Of a DNA stretch of 64,000 bases, positions 1 through 10,156 are shown one piece after another (position 1 is the first letter of the stretch; each line of letters opens with the position of its first letter). The stretch lies in the NCBI GenBank assembly GCA_037126765.1, contig JBBCBC010000024.1:14357554-14421553 (forward strand), in the 5' to 3' direction. The translations under genes were made by a program, and so were the position numbers. Below the pieces are notes generated by a model. The model saw nothing but the letters and a program-made list of their open reading frames with translations, was not told the origin of the DNA and ran no database searches. Source of the DNA: Stenogyne calaminthoides (taxonomy: Eukaryota; Streptophyta; Magnoliopsida; Lamiales; Lamiaceae).

Positions 1-444
1 AACATTCAGGTTATCTTGGCATTGATAATTACCAAAATCTTTAATTATTGTGCCTTCAGTATCCTTTGACTTCGATCTTGATCTTGATCTTGAGTCTTGA
101 TATCTTGTCTTCATCTTTGAGTCTTGATTTCTCGATTTCATCTTGAGTCTTGATTCTCGATTTCATCTTGAGTCTTGATTCTCGATCTCATCTTGAGTCT
201 TGATTTCTAAGTCTTATATTGAGTCTTGAAACTTGATTTCATCTTGAAACTTCGGTTTCTTGAAAAACTTCTTGAGTGTTCGAGAATCTCTCTGATCTAT
301 ATCTGGCTTACATTGTCTGCGGATAACATCCTGAACACTCTAAAACTGAATCCTGACTCAACTATCAAGATTATCCTGAACATGTCATACTCAGAGGTTT
401 TGGGATCTAATCAAAATCTTCTTTATTAAATTCATTTCCCAACA
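1..444 (-). mobile_element. Element A, 3' LTR (partial, cut by window start)
   Basis: Read on the minus strand this LTR starts TGTTGGGAAATGAATTTAAT at 444, directly after a polypurine tract. It matches the far end of the second A-type LTR (2525-2935), including the CATGTCATACTCAG block and the A/T-rich end. The upstream part of the LTR lies outside the window. The region from about 60 to 240 is a degenerate array of short repeats in U3. Boundary at 444 is firm; family assignment as copia-type rests on the shared LTR end with elements B, C and F. Confidence 0.85.
60..245 (-). repeat. U3 tandem repeat array in A's 3' LTR
   Basis: About 25-base units built on (+) GAGTCTTGATTCTCGATTTCAT repeat several times. 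The equivalent array in the other LTR of the same element (2611-2770) is built on GAGTCTTCAGATTCTCAG. The two arrays differ mainly where CAG in one reads GA or CGA in the other, which points to base-calling damage rather than evolution. Confidence 0.8.
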
Positions 445-458
445 ATTTCCCCCTTTTT
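445..458 (-). other. Polypurine tract of element A
   Basis: On the minus strand AAAAAGGGGGAAAT abuts the LTR start at 444. This is the plus-strand primer site for reverse transcription of LTR elements, and the same tract with small changes precedes the 3' LTRs of B and C. Confidence 0.85.
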
Positions 459-1590
459 GATGATGCCAAAACCATCTTGTTACAACAACACTTAACCTAT
501 ACTCAGGTTTCAGTTTTACCTATTACAAGATTGGTAAATCTCTCAATAATTACTTCAGCAATGAATCTCCCAACAATTTAATCACCAAACAATATTCAGG
601 CATATCAAAAGTAAAGACATGTAAAAAGATAATGAGGTATTATCTTTGAGCATAAAGATAAAGTTTCATTAATTGTATGTTATCAGTTACAGATTACAAT
701 GAATTTATCTAAAGTAAAGACAAAAACATGAAGAATTACAAGTCTTGATCTTATCTTCACTCTGCTCCTGGCCTCGAGTCTATCCCGAGCTCTCGGTGTC
801 TTCATGACATCTTTGAGTCTCGTGTCTTGATTCATTTGTCTTCGGGGCATCTTGACACTCGGGTGGACCGTTCGAGTTTCTTCGACTTCGGACATCCCGG
901 ACCCTCCTTTTTACTTATCTTGAGTCTCATATCAGTTTTTTTTTACTGAATCTCAGATCAGTTTTACTTACTGAGTCTCAGAACTTACTGAGTCTCAGAT
1001 TACTTTTACTCAGGTTATCTGATTTCTTCTTTGCGATCGATTAGCTTCGGATCAACACATCTTCGATCAACATATCGATTCGGGTAAGTACATCATATCG
1101 AGTTAGATATCGGGTTTATCATATCGATCTCGATCACGCGTCGATCTTGATTTCCCTTCATCATCATATCTGATCTTGATCACGTCTGATCTTGATCAGT
1201 CTCTTTTGCTCATCTTCTGATTTGCAACCTTTTCTTCTGATTTGCTGGCTTTAGCTTTTCTTCACTCTTGATTTTGCCTCTCTCATTGACTCGGAACTCA
1301 TCTAACTTGTCGATCTTGATCGGTCTTGTTCTGACCTCGTCGATCTTGATCATCTATTGATTCCGTGAGTTCCCCCTCAATTTTTTCTTTCGTTCCCCCT
1401 CAACTTGTTATCTGTAAATTATCTTGAATAACACAAGTTGATAATGTTTTGGAATAGTTCATCAAAACTCAAATATCCCAACAAGGACGCCAAAACATTA
1501 AAATATATGCTTTTTTTAAGAAATGGGTTTTCCTTTTAAAAAGATCAGTTCAGGTGGTCACTCTGAAATTAGTGACCCTTTTGAACTCCT

Positions 1591-1602
1591 GCTCTGATAC
1601 CA
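1591..1602 (-). other. Primer-binding site of element A
   Basis: The minus strand reads TGGTATCAGAGC, an exact complement of the 3' end of plant initiator tRNA-Met, two bases inside the LTR end. This is the normal minus-strand primer site of plant copia and many gypsy elements. Confidence 0.9.
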
Positions 1603-1857
1603 ATTGATAGGCCCGGTGGAAAACCCATGAAATGCGGAATAATCATGAAATGCATATAAAAACAGGGGTGAAGGAATGGTGATTCCAGATTTTTCTCTTT
1701 TTGAACTCATGTGTTTGTGTTTTGCTTATGATCGAGTGCATATGATAAGATAAGAACGTAAAGCAGTAAACAACACAACAATGTATAGTGGTTCGGAGAC
1801 TCAAGCTCCTACATCCACTCTCCATGTTCCTAGGAAAATTCCTTCAAACACTTCCTA

Positions 1858-2060
1858 AGGTTTTCTGACTACCTTTGTAGTTTACTAACCTTTCTACTTT
1901 AAGCTTTCTGACTACCTCTGTAGTTTACTAACTCAAACTGGACTTATCAACCTCTCGGGCTCGCCTCTAGACTTATCACCCTCTCGGGCTCGCCTCTAGA
2001 TGTTTAACGAGTTCACACTCCTACAGGACTTATCACCCTCTATCGGGATTGCCTAGCAAC
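1858..2060 (-). repeat. R/U5 direct repeats in A's LTR
   Basis: A unit of about 50 bases with the core CTACCT-TGTAGTTTACTAAC occurs twice, followed by a second repeated unit CTTATCA-CCTCTCGGGCTCGCC (two full copies and a partial third). Comparable 35-45 base repeats with a TTACTAAC core lie at the same LTR position in B, C and F, so the layout is conserved although the sequence is not. Confidence 0.75.
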
Positions 2061-2364
2061 TACCTCACTTCACCACTAGTTATCTCTTATGAGAATGGGG
2101 TTTGGGTTTGGTGTTGTCTCCAACTATGGTGAGATTTTCCCTTACATTTGTTTAGCCTCAATGCTAAGGTTGGGAAAATCTCTCTAAGCGTAGGATACAT
2201 CGTGGGTTGCTTAGATTGGGTTCTAGAACACTCTTTGAATATAGTTGTATATCTATAGACTTGTGTTCTAGGGTGGGAAAGCTTGAGTATATGTTCTCTT
2301 AGCTCTGTAGCATCGTTTGCTATCTTCTCCGCACTTCCACACGTAATAATGTAGGAAGAACTTG

Positions 2365-2372
2365 TATTTATA
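2365..2372 (-). promoter_or_regulatory. TATA-like box of element A LTR
   Basis: TATAAATA on the minus strand, downstream (in element direction) of the U3 array, in the position where the LTR promoter is expected. Confidence 0.55.
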
Positions 2373-2610
2373 GTGTGAATTTGAATGTTACCGTTGGAGA
2401 GAATCACATTCAAATTCATACTATTCTTTGTAAGTTCTGCAGCTTTTTCAGGCTGGTTGTCTTCCTCTCATTGGTCCACATCAGCTGGATTCCAACGGCT
2501 ATATTCCTCAGCTTCTTCGCTTCGGAACATTCAGGTTATTCTGAGCATTCAGTAATTGCTGAGTCTTCAGTAATTACTGTGCCTTCAGTATCTTCAGTCT
2601 TCTGAGTCTT

Positions 2611-2770
2611 CAAAGATATACTGAGTCTTCATGCTTAGTCTTCAGTTTCTCAGTTTCATACTGAGTCTTCAGATTCTCAGTTTCATACCGAGTCTTCAGA
2701 TTCTCAGTCTCATACTGAGTCTTCAGTTTCTCAGTCTTATACCGAGTCTTCAGAAAATTACTGAGTCTTC
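2611..2770 (-). repeat. U3 tandem repeat array in A's 5' LTR
   Basis: Five to six degenerate units of about 25-28 bases with the core ACTGAGTCTTCAGATTCTCA lie head to tail. Enhancer-like arrays in this part of the LTR are common in plant LTR elements; a regulatory role here is inference. Confidence 0.8.
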
Positions 2771-2935
2771 AGAATCTATCTTGATCTATATCTATTGACT
2801 ATACATTGTGCAGAGAACATCCTGAACACTCTAAAACTGAATCCTGACTCAACTATCAAGATTATCCTGAACATGTCATACTCAGGGGTTTTGGGATCTA
2901 ATCAAAATCTTCTTTATTAAATTCATTTCCCAACA

Positions 2936-3206
2936 CTCATATATTGAAAATGTCTGATTTATTGTCTAGGGTTCAATTAAGACAGTTAGTTTGACTAATC
3001 GCTCGATATATTAGGGTCCATGGGTCACACAACAAGTAGTTCCCTTTTACGGATTATAGTTGGTTGTTAAATGTTAAATTGGATTTAATATTTAATTTAT
3101 GGAGAATTAATTAATAATAGATTAATTTGGAATTAACTATTATTAGTGGTTAATTAAATTGGATTCAATTAAATAAGATTCCCAATAATAATATATGGAA
3201 TATTAT
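2936..3206. other. A/T-rich spacer between elements A and B
   Basis: About 270 bases of AT-rich DNA with many TTAATTAA-like words and no coding signal. It may be older repeat DNA into which both A and B inserted. I see no gene or structured repeat. Confidence 0.5.
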
Positions 3207-4051
3207 TGTTGGGAGATGAAAACCAAACCCTTTTGTTAGGTAGTTTGAGTGAGTAGTTGTTGGAAAGTGAGAGTTGTAAAGAGTGCGTAAGCTGCAGGAG
3301 TTCAGCTTGAAAGCTCTATAGAAGAAGTTAGTAAGTTGCTTGTGTTCAGTCTGAAAGCTTGTGTATGTTGAGTTAGTAAGCTGCAGTTTAGTTCAGCCTA
3401 AAAACGCATAGTGGAAAGTTAGTAAGCTGTTGAGTTCAGTCTGAAAGCTTAAGGTAGTAGTAGTAGTGTGTTAAGGAATTTGTCTGAGGATTAGAGAGAG
3501 TGGACGTAGGAGCTAGAGTCTCTTAACCACTATAACTTGCTGTGTTATTTGCTTTCTGCTTTGAATATTATATGTTGCATAATTTCACTAAAAACATACT
3601 AAGTTTTCTGATATTCATTTGGAACCAATTCACTGAGATTGCATTAATTTGATCACAGCCTTAACCACTATTTTACTGAGTAACAAAAGGTTTTTAGCAA
3701 AGTAAAACGAGTATAAACCTAGGGCCTACACATTCCGCACTCTAGATAAGCTAGTATAGATAGTTATCAAACTGATCAACTCATCTGAGTAGTCAGTAAG
3801 ATTGTTATATACTCAAAGCTTATTTGGACTCTGTTTTAAAACTCAGATCAGTTGGGCTAATATGAAGTTTCTGAAAGTCGCTCAATGTTATTATCTCTGT
3901 AGACATTGACTCAGAGCATCTTGTGCTTCTCAAGACTAATTCTCAGGACACCCTGACTCACTGATCACAGTTTGATGAAAAGTTTAAAAAAACACTATAC
4001 ACGTATATCCCCCCCATACATGTGTGAGACTCGTTTATCCCGGGACTAACA
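3207..4051 (+). mobile_element. Element B, 5' LTR (845 bp, U3 mostly deleted)
   Basis: The LTR opens with TGTTGGGAGATGA, as the related LTRs do, but then jumps directly to AAACCAAACCC, a block that lies far downstream in the LTRs of C and F. The U3 region with its tandem array and TATA box is thus missing. Three to four 40-base repeats with AGTTAGTAAGCTGC cores follow (about 3290-3450). A C-run and the end GGGACTAACA close the LTR. With U3 gone this LTR should have no promoter of its own. Confidence 0.8.
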
Positions 4052-4053
4052 AG

Positions 4054-4065
4054 TGGTTTCAGAGC
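4054..4065 (+). other. Primer-binding site of element B
   Basis: TGGTTTCAGAGC, one mismatch from the initiator tRNA-Met complement TGGTATCAGAGC, two bases after the LTR end. Confidence 0.85.
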
Positions 4066-4173
4066 AGTGGTTCATTTGACCACTTGCTTTGGTTGCCATA
4101 AGTCTTGTTACTGAGAGACTTTGGTGGTCTACTGAATAGATCCTCTGTTGATATCTTACAAGGCTCATTCATC

Positions 4174-5239
4174 ATGCCTTCTAAGAAACTACATATGTTC
4201 TCTGTTGAGAACTATCATCCATGGAGATTGAGAATGTAGGCACATCTATACTCTAAACATGAAAGAATGTGGAGAGTTGTGTCTCAAGGACCTTTTGAGT
4301 ATAAGGTTGTGAATCCTAAATTGACTGATAATGAAAGAGATGATCCAAGGGATGAATTTCCCAAATCTGATGACCAGCTTACTCCTGAAGAGAGAAAGTT
4401 GGTTAACCTGGATTACATTGCTAAAGATACACTATATATCACTATTGATGATGGTGTTATGGGAATGATTTCTCACTGTGAAACTGCCAAAAAAATTTGG
4501 GACACACTTGCTACAATGTGTCAGGCCACTGATCATATCAAGGAAAACAAACTATATGCGGCTATTGCCAAATTTAATGGTTTTTAAATGGAAAATGGTG
4601 TATCCATTCAAAGACTTGAGGTCAGATTCACTAGCATTATGAATGATCTGAGTGCTCTTTGGAAAAGATATCCCAAAAGAGAAATTGCTCTGAAAATTCT
4701 TAGAGGACTCTCTAAGAAATGGGATATACATGCTAAGGTTATTGAGAACACCAAAAATATTGCTTCTATGCAATATCAACAGGTTTTCTCTGAGTTGAAA
4801 GCATGAGTTTGTCATTGATAAGAAAACTAAGAAACCTGATAGTAAAGATGATACTCCATCTAACAAAAATGTGGCTTTCAAAGAACAAGAAAAAATCTGC
4901 AATACTAAGGAATCTGAGATCTCATCTAGTAAAAATCAGGATGAAAAAGATGAGACAATTGCCCTGATGGCAAGAAGGTTTGAGAAAATGAACAGTAGAT
5001 ATGGAAAGTACAAAAGGTATTTCAAGGATACCAGGTACATGAACAGGAACAACTCAGAAGCTGAAGACATGTCTACTGAGAAGAAGAAGGACCACAAAAC
5101 TGAAGGATCTTCATCCAGGAAGAAGGACTTCAAGTCCAAAGAAGAAAATGATCAGGATGATGATACCAACAGATGCTACAACTGCAAAAAGAAAGGTCAC
5201 TTCCAGTATGACTGCCCTGAGTTGAGCTCCAAGGAATAA
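4174..5239 (+). pseudogene. Element B gag (capsid and nucleocapsid part), broken
   Basis: The frame opens with ATG at 4174 (MPSKKLHMFSVENY) and codes for a copia gag protein, which forms the particle and binds RNA. A capsid-like domain (residues such as VNLDYIAKDTLY and AKKIWDTL) is followed by a charged linker and a zinc knuckle CYNCKKKGHFQYDC (5174-5215). It is dead: TAG at codon 22, a TAA after FNGF near 4585, a two-base loss near 4804 relative to C, and TAA at 5237. Element C carries the same protein with fewer breaks. The sequence type and the extra ORF downstream of pol suggest the Sirevirus group. Confidence 0.85.
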
Positions 5240-5287
5240 AAAGAAAGGTAAGCCAAAAGAGACAAGAAGTATTCTATCAAGAAGGCT

Positions 5288-6555
5288 ATGGTTGCTAAAG
5301 AAGAAAATACTGAAGGAGAATCAAGCTCTTCAGAAGAAATGTTCTCAGATAGTGATAGTGATGATGTCTGCCTTGTTTCTATTGAGGAGGTAAATTCTTC
5401 TATCTCTGTTGCTGCTCCTACACAAGCACTTGAGTTATCAAGTTCATTTGTAACTAGTAATTTTGACCTGATAGGTTCTTTTGAGAATCTGATGAAGGAC
5501 TATTCTGTGTTAAGAGAACTGTTCATTGATACTCAAGAGCAGAATGAAGAACTGACTGCTGAGAATCTGAAATGGAAAAACTCTAATGCTGCTGAGATCA
5601 CTTCTCAATTGATGGGAGTTACTGATGAACTAGATGTTCTGAAAGTACAGCTCTCTGAGAAATAAAAAGTGGTAGACGCCCTGAAAGGAAAGTTAGAGAA
5701 ATCCACCGAGGAAAATCAGCTTATCAGGATTGAGTTCAATGACCTCTTTGAGAAACATGAAACTCTAAAGAAAAGTGAGGATAGTTTGCGGAGAAAGTTA
5801 TCTCTATTGAATTCTGCATCTCATGCAATAGATGAAATTCAGAGTTATCAAAGACGTGCAACTATAAAGTCTGGATTGGGATATAATCCAGCTTCTACTA
5901 GTGGCACTAAGACTGCCTTTGTTAAACCGGCGGGTCATACTGATCTTCTTATTGAAGATCAACCCCATGTTTTGGACAAGGGTAAAGGACCTATGGTTTC
6001 AGAGAACCTGAAGTTCAGGAAAGAAAGCCCAAACCTCAGGAAAAGGCTAGAAAACCTGAATACTCAGTAGGAAATCCTCAGGCCAGTACTTCAAAGCCTC
6101 AGGCTAAGAATACCAACCTGAATAAATCTGCCCTGAACCATCAGAGGAATCTTCAGAAGATAAATACTCAGTTGAGAAATTTTCAACTGAAGAGACCAAG
6201 TCCTCAAGTTACTGAAAGACCCCAATTTCAGTACAGGCAACCTAAACCCCACTTGCCTAAGGGTGAAGGTTTCCTGAACCCGAGTCAGCAGACACATAGA
6301 TCAGTTGCACCAAAGACAAGGCACTGGAACAAGAGGCCTGAACCCAAGAAGAACTCTAAAGCTCATGTTCATGCTAAGGCTGACACTCATATACAGGGTA
6401 CTGCCAAGGCACCTAGGGTGGTAAATGTGTATGTAGATATTTATGGAAGAGAAATCAGCCACCCTAAAGTAATTAGAGTTGACATGCTGATTTGGGTTCC
6501 AAAAGGTACAACTAACCTAGTAGGACCCTACACCAAATGGGTACCTAAGGCCTGA
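5288..6555 (+). pseudogene. Element B gag C-terminal / linker region, broken
   Basis: This stretch continues the polyprotein after the zinc knuckle. A serine- and acid-rich piece (SSSEEMFSDSDSDD) leads into a long heptad-like region rich in Leu, Glu and Lys (about 5560-5830, probable coiled coil), then a basic, Pro/Gln-rich tail ending WVPKGTTNLVGPYTKWVPKA. In-frame stops lie at 5663 and 6068, with a frame change between 6070 and 6172. Large gag proteins with a coiled coil are known from Sireviruses; the role of this part is not known to me. Confidence 0.75.
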
Positions 6556-6557
6556 TT

Positions 6558-6851
6558 TTGTTTCAGGTAAAGAAGAAGGGCACTGAGCTAAATGAAGACA
6601 ACATAGCCCTGATGAGTGGAACTGAAATAGCACCTGTTGCATGGTACTTGGACAGTGGATGCTCACGGCACATGACAGGATATAAGCATTTGCTCACTGA
6701 CTATGTTGAACAAAAAGGCTCTCAGATAACTTTTGGAGACAATTCCAAAGGACAGACTAAAGGATATGGAACACTTAAAGTTGATACTGTTGATATCCAT
6801 GGTGTATCATATGTGTTTGGTTTAAAGCATAACTCACTTTCTATCAGCTAA
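6558..6851 (+). pseudogene. Element B aspartic protease region
   Basis: The motif WYLDSGCSRHMTG (near 6640) is the copia protease active site, in which DSG supplies the catalytic aspartate. The protease cuts the gag-pol polyprotein. The downstream match ITFGDNSKG...GYGTL and VHGVSYVFGLKHNSLSIS is also typical. The frame stops at 6849 (TAA after LSIS, where C reads on with SQF), so the link to integrase is broken. Confidence 0.85.
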
Positions 6852-6953
6852 TTCTTCGATAAAGGATTCAGTGTTGAGTTCTCAAAGAACTTGTGTTATG
6901 TGAAAGATAATGCTTAACAACAAGTATTACTAACTGGTACTAGAAAAGGAAAT

Positions 6954-7912
6954 GTGTATCTTGCTGATTGGAGACTGACTCCCATGGATACATGTTTAGT
7001 GGCTAAGAAAGCTACTGAAACTAGTTGGTTATGGCACAAAAGACTGGATCACTTGAACTTCAAAACCTTGAATAAACTTGCAAGATCTGCACTTATGAGG
7101 GGGTTACCCAATGAAGTGTTCAGTAAGGATCATGTATGTGATCAGAGCATCATTCAAAAGCAAAGTAGAAGTTTCTACTGATAGAATACTACAATTGTTA
7201 CATATGGATCTATTTGGTCCAGTAACACCTGTGAGCACAAATGACAGAAAATATACACTTGTGGTAGTTGATGACTACTCTAGATACACATGGATCATAT
7301 TCATACTCAGTACGAAAGAGACTCAGACAAAAATGCCAGAATTTCTAAAAAGACTCAGTAATGAAAAAAATCTGAGTGTGGTCAAAATCAGATCAGATAA
7401 AAGCACTGAGTTTATCAACCATATTATATCTGATTATTTTGCAACAAATGGAATAGGTCATGAGACATCAGCTGGAAGGACCCCACAACAGAATGGTGTT
7501 GCTGAAAGAAGAAATAAGACATTAAAAGAAGCTGCAAGGACAATGATTGCTGAAGCTGGTATACCAAAGAGATTTTGGGCTGAGGCAGTCAACATTGCAT
7601 GCTACTCTCAGAACAGATCCATGCTGACAAAGAATCAAGAAAAAACTCCATATGAACTGTGGAATGAAAGGAAGTCTCTTGTTTCTTTCTTTCATGTGTT
7701 TGGTTGTAAGTGTTTCATACACAATAATGGTAAAGATCAGTTGAAAACTTTTGATAGCAAAGCCGATGAAGGAATATTCTTGGGATATTCTGAAGTCAGT
7801 TAAGCCTTCAGAGTTTACAACTATAAGACCCTTATTGTGGAAGAAACACCTCATGTTGTATTTGATGAATCTACTTGTGTTCATAAGAAACAGAAAGATG
7901 AATCAGGAGACT
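6954..7912 (+). pseudogene. Element B integrase, truncated by element C
   Basis: The GAG-pre-integrase segment (LADWRLTPMDTCL, LWHKRLDHLNF) holds the His half of the HHCC zinc finger; the Cys half is damaged because a short stretch with the second Cys is lost near 7140 and the frame shifts. The core (7111-7803) keeps the DDE residues: D in HMDLFGPV, D in IRSDKSTEF, E in NGVAERRNKTLKEA. TAA at 7801. Homology continues to VVFDESTCVHKK and ends abruptly at 7912 where the LTR of element C starts. The rest of this pol gene resumes at 21909. Confidence 0.85.
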
Positions 7913-8429
7913 TGTTGGTCCAGGTGTAAACGAGTGTCACACGTGTATAGTGATTTTTCAACTTTTAAAACTTTTACTGAAATCAGTGAGTCAGGTTGTC
8001 CTGATTTTTTAGTCCTGAGAAGCACAAATTGCCCTGAGTCAAAGTCTACTGAGACAATAACACTGAGCGGCGTTCAGGGACTTCAGATTAGCTCACTGAT
8101 CCTGATTTTTCTCAGAGTCTAAATAAGCTTGGAGTAGATACTAATCTTACTGACTACTCAGGAGAGTTTATCAGTTTGACAACTTTCTATACTTTGCTGA
8201 AAATCTTTCCTTAATGAAACAGTGGTTAAGGTTGTGATCAGTTTAATTCAAGTTCAGTGGATTGATTCCAACTGAATATCAGAAATGCTTTCAGTGAAAT
8301 ATGCTACAAGTAATAATGAAAAGCAGAAAGCAAATACCACAACAAGTTATAGTGGTTCAGAGGCTCAAGCTCCTACGTCCACTCTCTCTGATCTTTAGAG
8401 AAATTCCTTAACACACTATTTCTACTACC

Positions 8430-8610
8430 TCAAGCTTTCAGACTGAACTCAGCAGCTTACTAACTTATCACTACGAGCTTTCAGGCTGAACTACTGCAGC
8501 TTACTAACTCAACACACACAAGCGTTCAGACTGAACAATCAGCTTACTATCTTCTCCTCTAGAGTCTTCAGACTGAACACAACAGCGTACTAACTCTTTA
8601 CAACTCTCTC
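8430..8610 (-). repeat. R/U5 direct repeats in C's 3' LTR
   Basis: Four units of about 37-43 bases share the core TTCAGACTGAAC...CAGCTTACTAAC. The same four units sit in the 5' LTR at about 20655-20825 and, in opposite orientation, in B's 5' LTR. Confidence 0.8.
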
Positions 8611-8901
8611 ACTTCCAACTACTTACACACACAAACTTCCTAATCAAAGGGTTTGGGTTTGGTTGGTTTCCAACTAAGGTGAGATATCCTTTTACAATGA
8701 GAACACAAGTAAAAGGCTAGGATATCTCGAACTAAGCTTTGGATAAGATCTTAAATCTAGGCTTAGTAAATGAGCTCTCTTCAAGGATGAAACACTTGGG
8801 AAATTCTAAGTGTTTCGAGTGCTTCACAGGAATGCTTGAATACGAATGAACTCTGGAGTTGCTTTGATTTCCCGTAGCCTTAAAGTGTTTAAGGCCTCTG
8901 G

Positions 8902-8909
8902 TATTTATA
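8902..8909 (-). promoter_or_regulatory. TATA box of C's 3' LTR
   Basis: CCTATAAATACC on the minus strand, matched at 21125-21132 in the 5' LTR. In the 3' LTR any transcript would read outward into B. Confidence 0.6.
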
Positions 8910-9356
8910 GGCAAATATTCAAGAAGTCTTCCTTTGAAAAATTATCTGTTGGAGAGATAGCATCTCGGGTTTCTTCTTTGAGTATATGATGAACGGCTAC
9001 ATTAGGGTTTGAACGAGCCCTTGCATGTTTTAGGAAATATCCAGACAAGCAACCAATCACCATTTTCTGTGAACAAGACAAATATCTCTGCTGATATATT
9101 TCAGAGAAATGTCGCTTTCAGTGTCAGGAAGGTACGCGTTGTCACCTCCTCATTGGTCGACATCTTCCTTTGAACAGAGACAATAAAAATGGCTCTTTTA
9201 GTCAACCAACACTGAGTTGATATTTTCCTTAGTGTTCACGAATGTATAACATTCTCTTTGCATGTACTCAGAATGAACAAACATTATTTAACTATGAGTG
9301 ACTTGTTCAGGTTCTTTGGATTCAGTACATAAGAGTCTTCAGGATCTTCTGATTTT

Positions 9357-9460
9357 CAGGTTCTTCCGATCTTCAGGTTCTTCTGATCTTCAGGTTCTTC
9401 TGGTATTCAGGCTCTTCTGATCTTCAGGTTCTTCTGATCTTCAGGATATACTGATCTTTC
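9357..9460 (-). repeat. U3 tandem array in C's 3' LTR
   Basis: Five to six units of about 18 bases, (+) TTCTGATCTTCAGGTTC, head to tail. The partner array in the 5' LTR (about 21550-21680) has the same layout but reads TTCGATCTTGAGTTC. Confidence 0.8.
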
Positions 9461-9688
9461 AGTATGATTTAGGTCTTCAGTATAGTTTGGTCTTCAGGAT
9501 ACTTCTGTGATCTTCAGACAAAACATTAAAACCTATTCTAACCTGAACTATGTCTTCTGACAATATATGGAGCAGATCATCCTGATAATCTGAAACCTGA
9601 TCCTATACTATCATGATCGTCCTGAAACATGTCATACTCAGGGATTTTGGGATCTAATCAAAATCTTTATTAAATTCATCTCCCAACA

Positions 9689-9702
9689 ATTTCTCCCTTT
9701 TT
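9689..9702 (-). other. Polypurine tract of element C
   Basis: Minus strand AAAAAGGGAGAAAT directly before the 3' LTR, preceded by GACATCATC as in the related elements. Confidence 0.85.
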
Positions 9703-10102
9703 GATGATGTCAAAACCATCTTGTTACAAGCTTGCAAACAGAAATAAACCCATCACCTATTCAGGTTTTAATTTATAAGGCAAGTAAAACAAGTAAGGCA
9801 ACCATCACGTAATCAGTAAGATAATGAGATATTATCTTTTTATCAACACAAAATCAGTAGTTCAAAACCATGAGTACAGATTACAATGGTTTCTATAGGA
9901 ATCTACTGAACAAAATAAACAGAAGGAAAACACAAGATACATCAATCTTCTTCAGACTCGATTTCATCAGCAGGTGGCTTCAGGTTGAACTGGTCATAGT
10001 ACTTGATCTTCAATTCTTCTCTCTTGCGCAGAGTCTCAGCATCATTTCCAGTCAGGCCTATACACTCTGCCTGTTCCACGAAGTCAGCATGGATGAAATC
10101 GT

Positions 10103-10156
10103 AATTAACCAATCCATTCTTACCGATAAAAAAAAATAAAAATTAACCAATCCATT
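10103..10156. repeat. 22-base A-rich insert with 16-base direct repeats
   Basis: AATTAACCAATCCATT occurs exactly at 10103-10118 and 10141-10156. Between them lie 22 bases ending in A9TAAA. The insert interrupts the env-like ORF of C. This has the form of a tiny 5'-truncated poly(A) retroposon with its target-site duplication, or of a filler insertion during break repair. Confidence 0.7.

Larger units (their letters stand above)
445..1604 (-). mobile_element. Element A internal region, no coding capacity
   Basis: Only about 1.16 kb separates the two LTRs of A. It holds no recognisable gag, protease, integrase or reverse transcriptase in any frame. A PBS at one end and a polypurine tract at the other show that the ends needed for replication are present, so A is either a non-autonomous element mobilised by relatives or a deletion derivative. 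The part at 750-1380 is rich in TCGA and CGATC words that look like damaged CTGA/TCAG words. Confidence 0.75.
1605..2935 (-). mobile_element. Element A, 5' LTR (complete, 1331 bp)
   Basis: In plus orientation the LTR runs from TGATAGGCCCGG at 1605 to CCCAACA at 2935, so on its own strand it reads TG...CA. It holds a TATA-like box, a U3 tandem array (2611-2770) and a repeated block near the R/U5 side (1858-2060). Small ORFs inside it have no family resemblance. The flank beyond is CTCAT; the partner flank lies outside the window, so the target duplication cannot be tested. Confidence 0.85.
7913..9688 (-). mobile_element. Element C, 3' LTR (1776 bp)
   Basis: In plus orientation TGTTGGTCC...TCCCAACA. 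Relative to the 5' LTR it lacks about 18 bases carrying the G-run (after CACGTGTAT near 7945) and about 60 bases near 8190; both gaps are bounded by short direct repeats (GTGTAT; CTATACT/TTTTACT). Elsewhere the two LTRs are very similar. Confidence 0.9.

Noticed and set aside
2087..2605. Open frames of 76-110 codons on both strands in A's LTR
   Set aside because: They lie wholly inside the LTR, have no family resemblance and overlap each other; chance frames.
2611..2770. Regular short repeats resembling a CRISPR array
   Set aside because: Units are head to tail without unique spacers, lie inside an LTR and recur in the partner LTR; this is a U3 tandem array in a plant genome.
9870..10139. 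Plus-strand frame of 89 codons next to C's 3' LTR
   Set aside because: It is the complement of the C-terminal part of the env-like ORF, which matches B on the minus strand.
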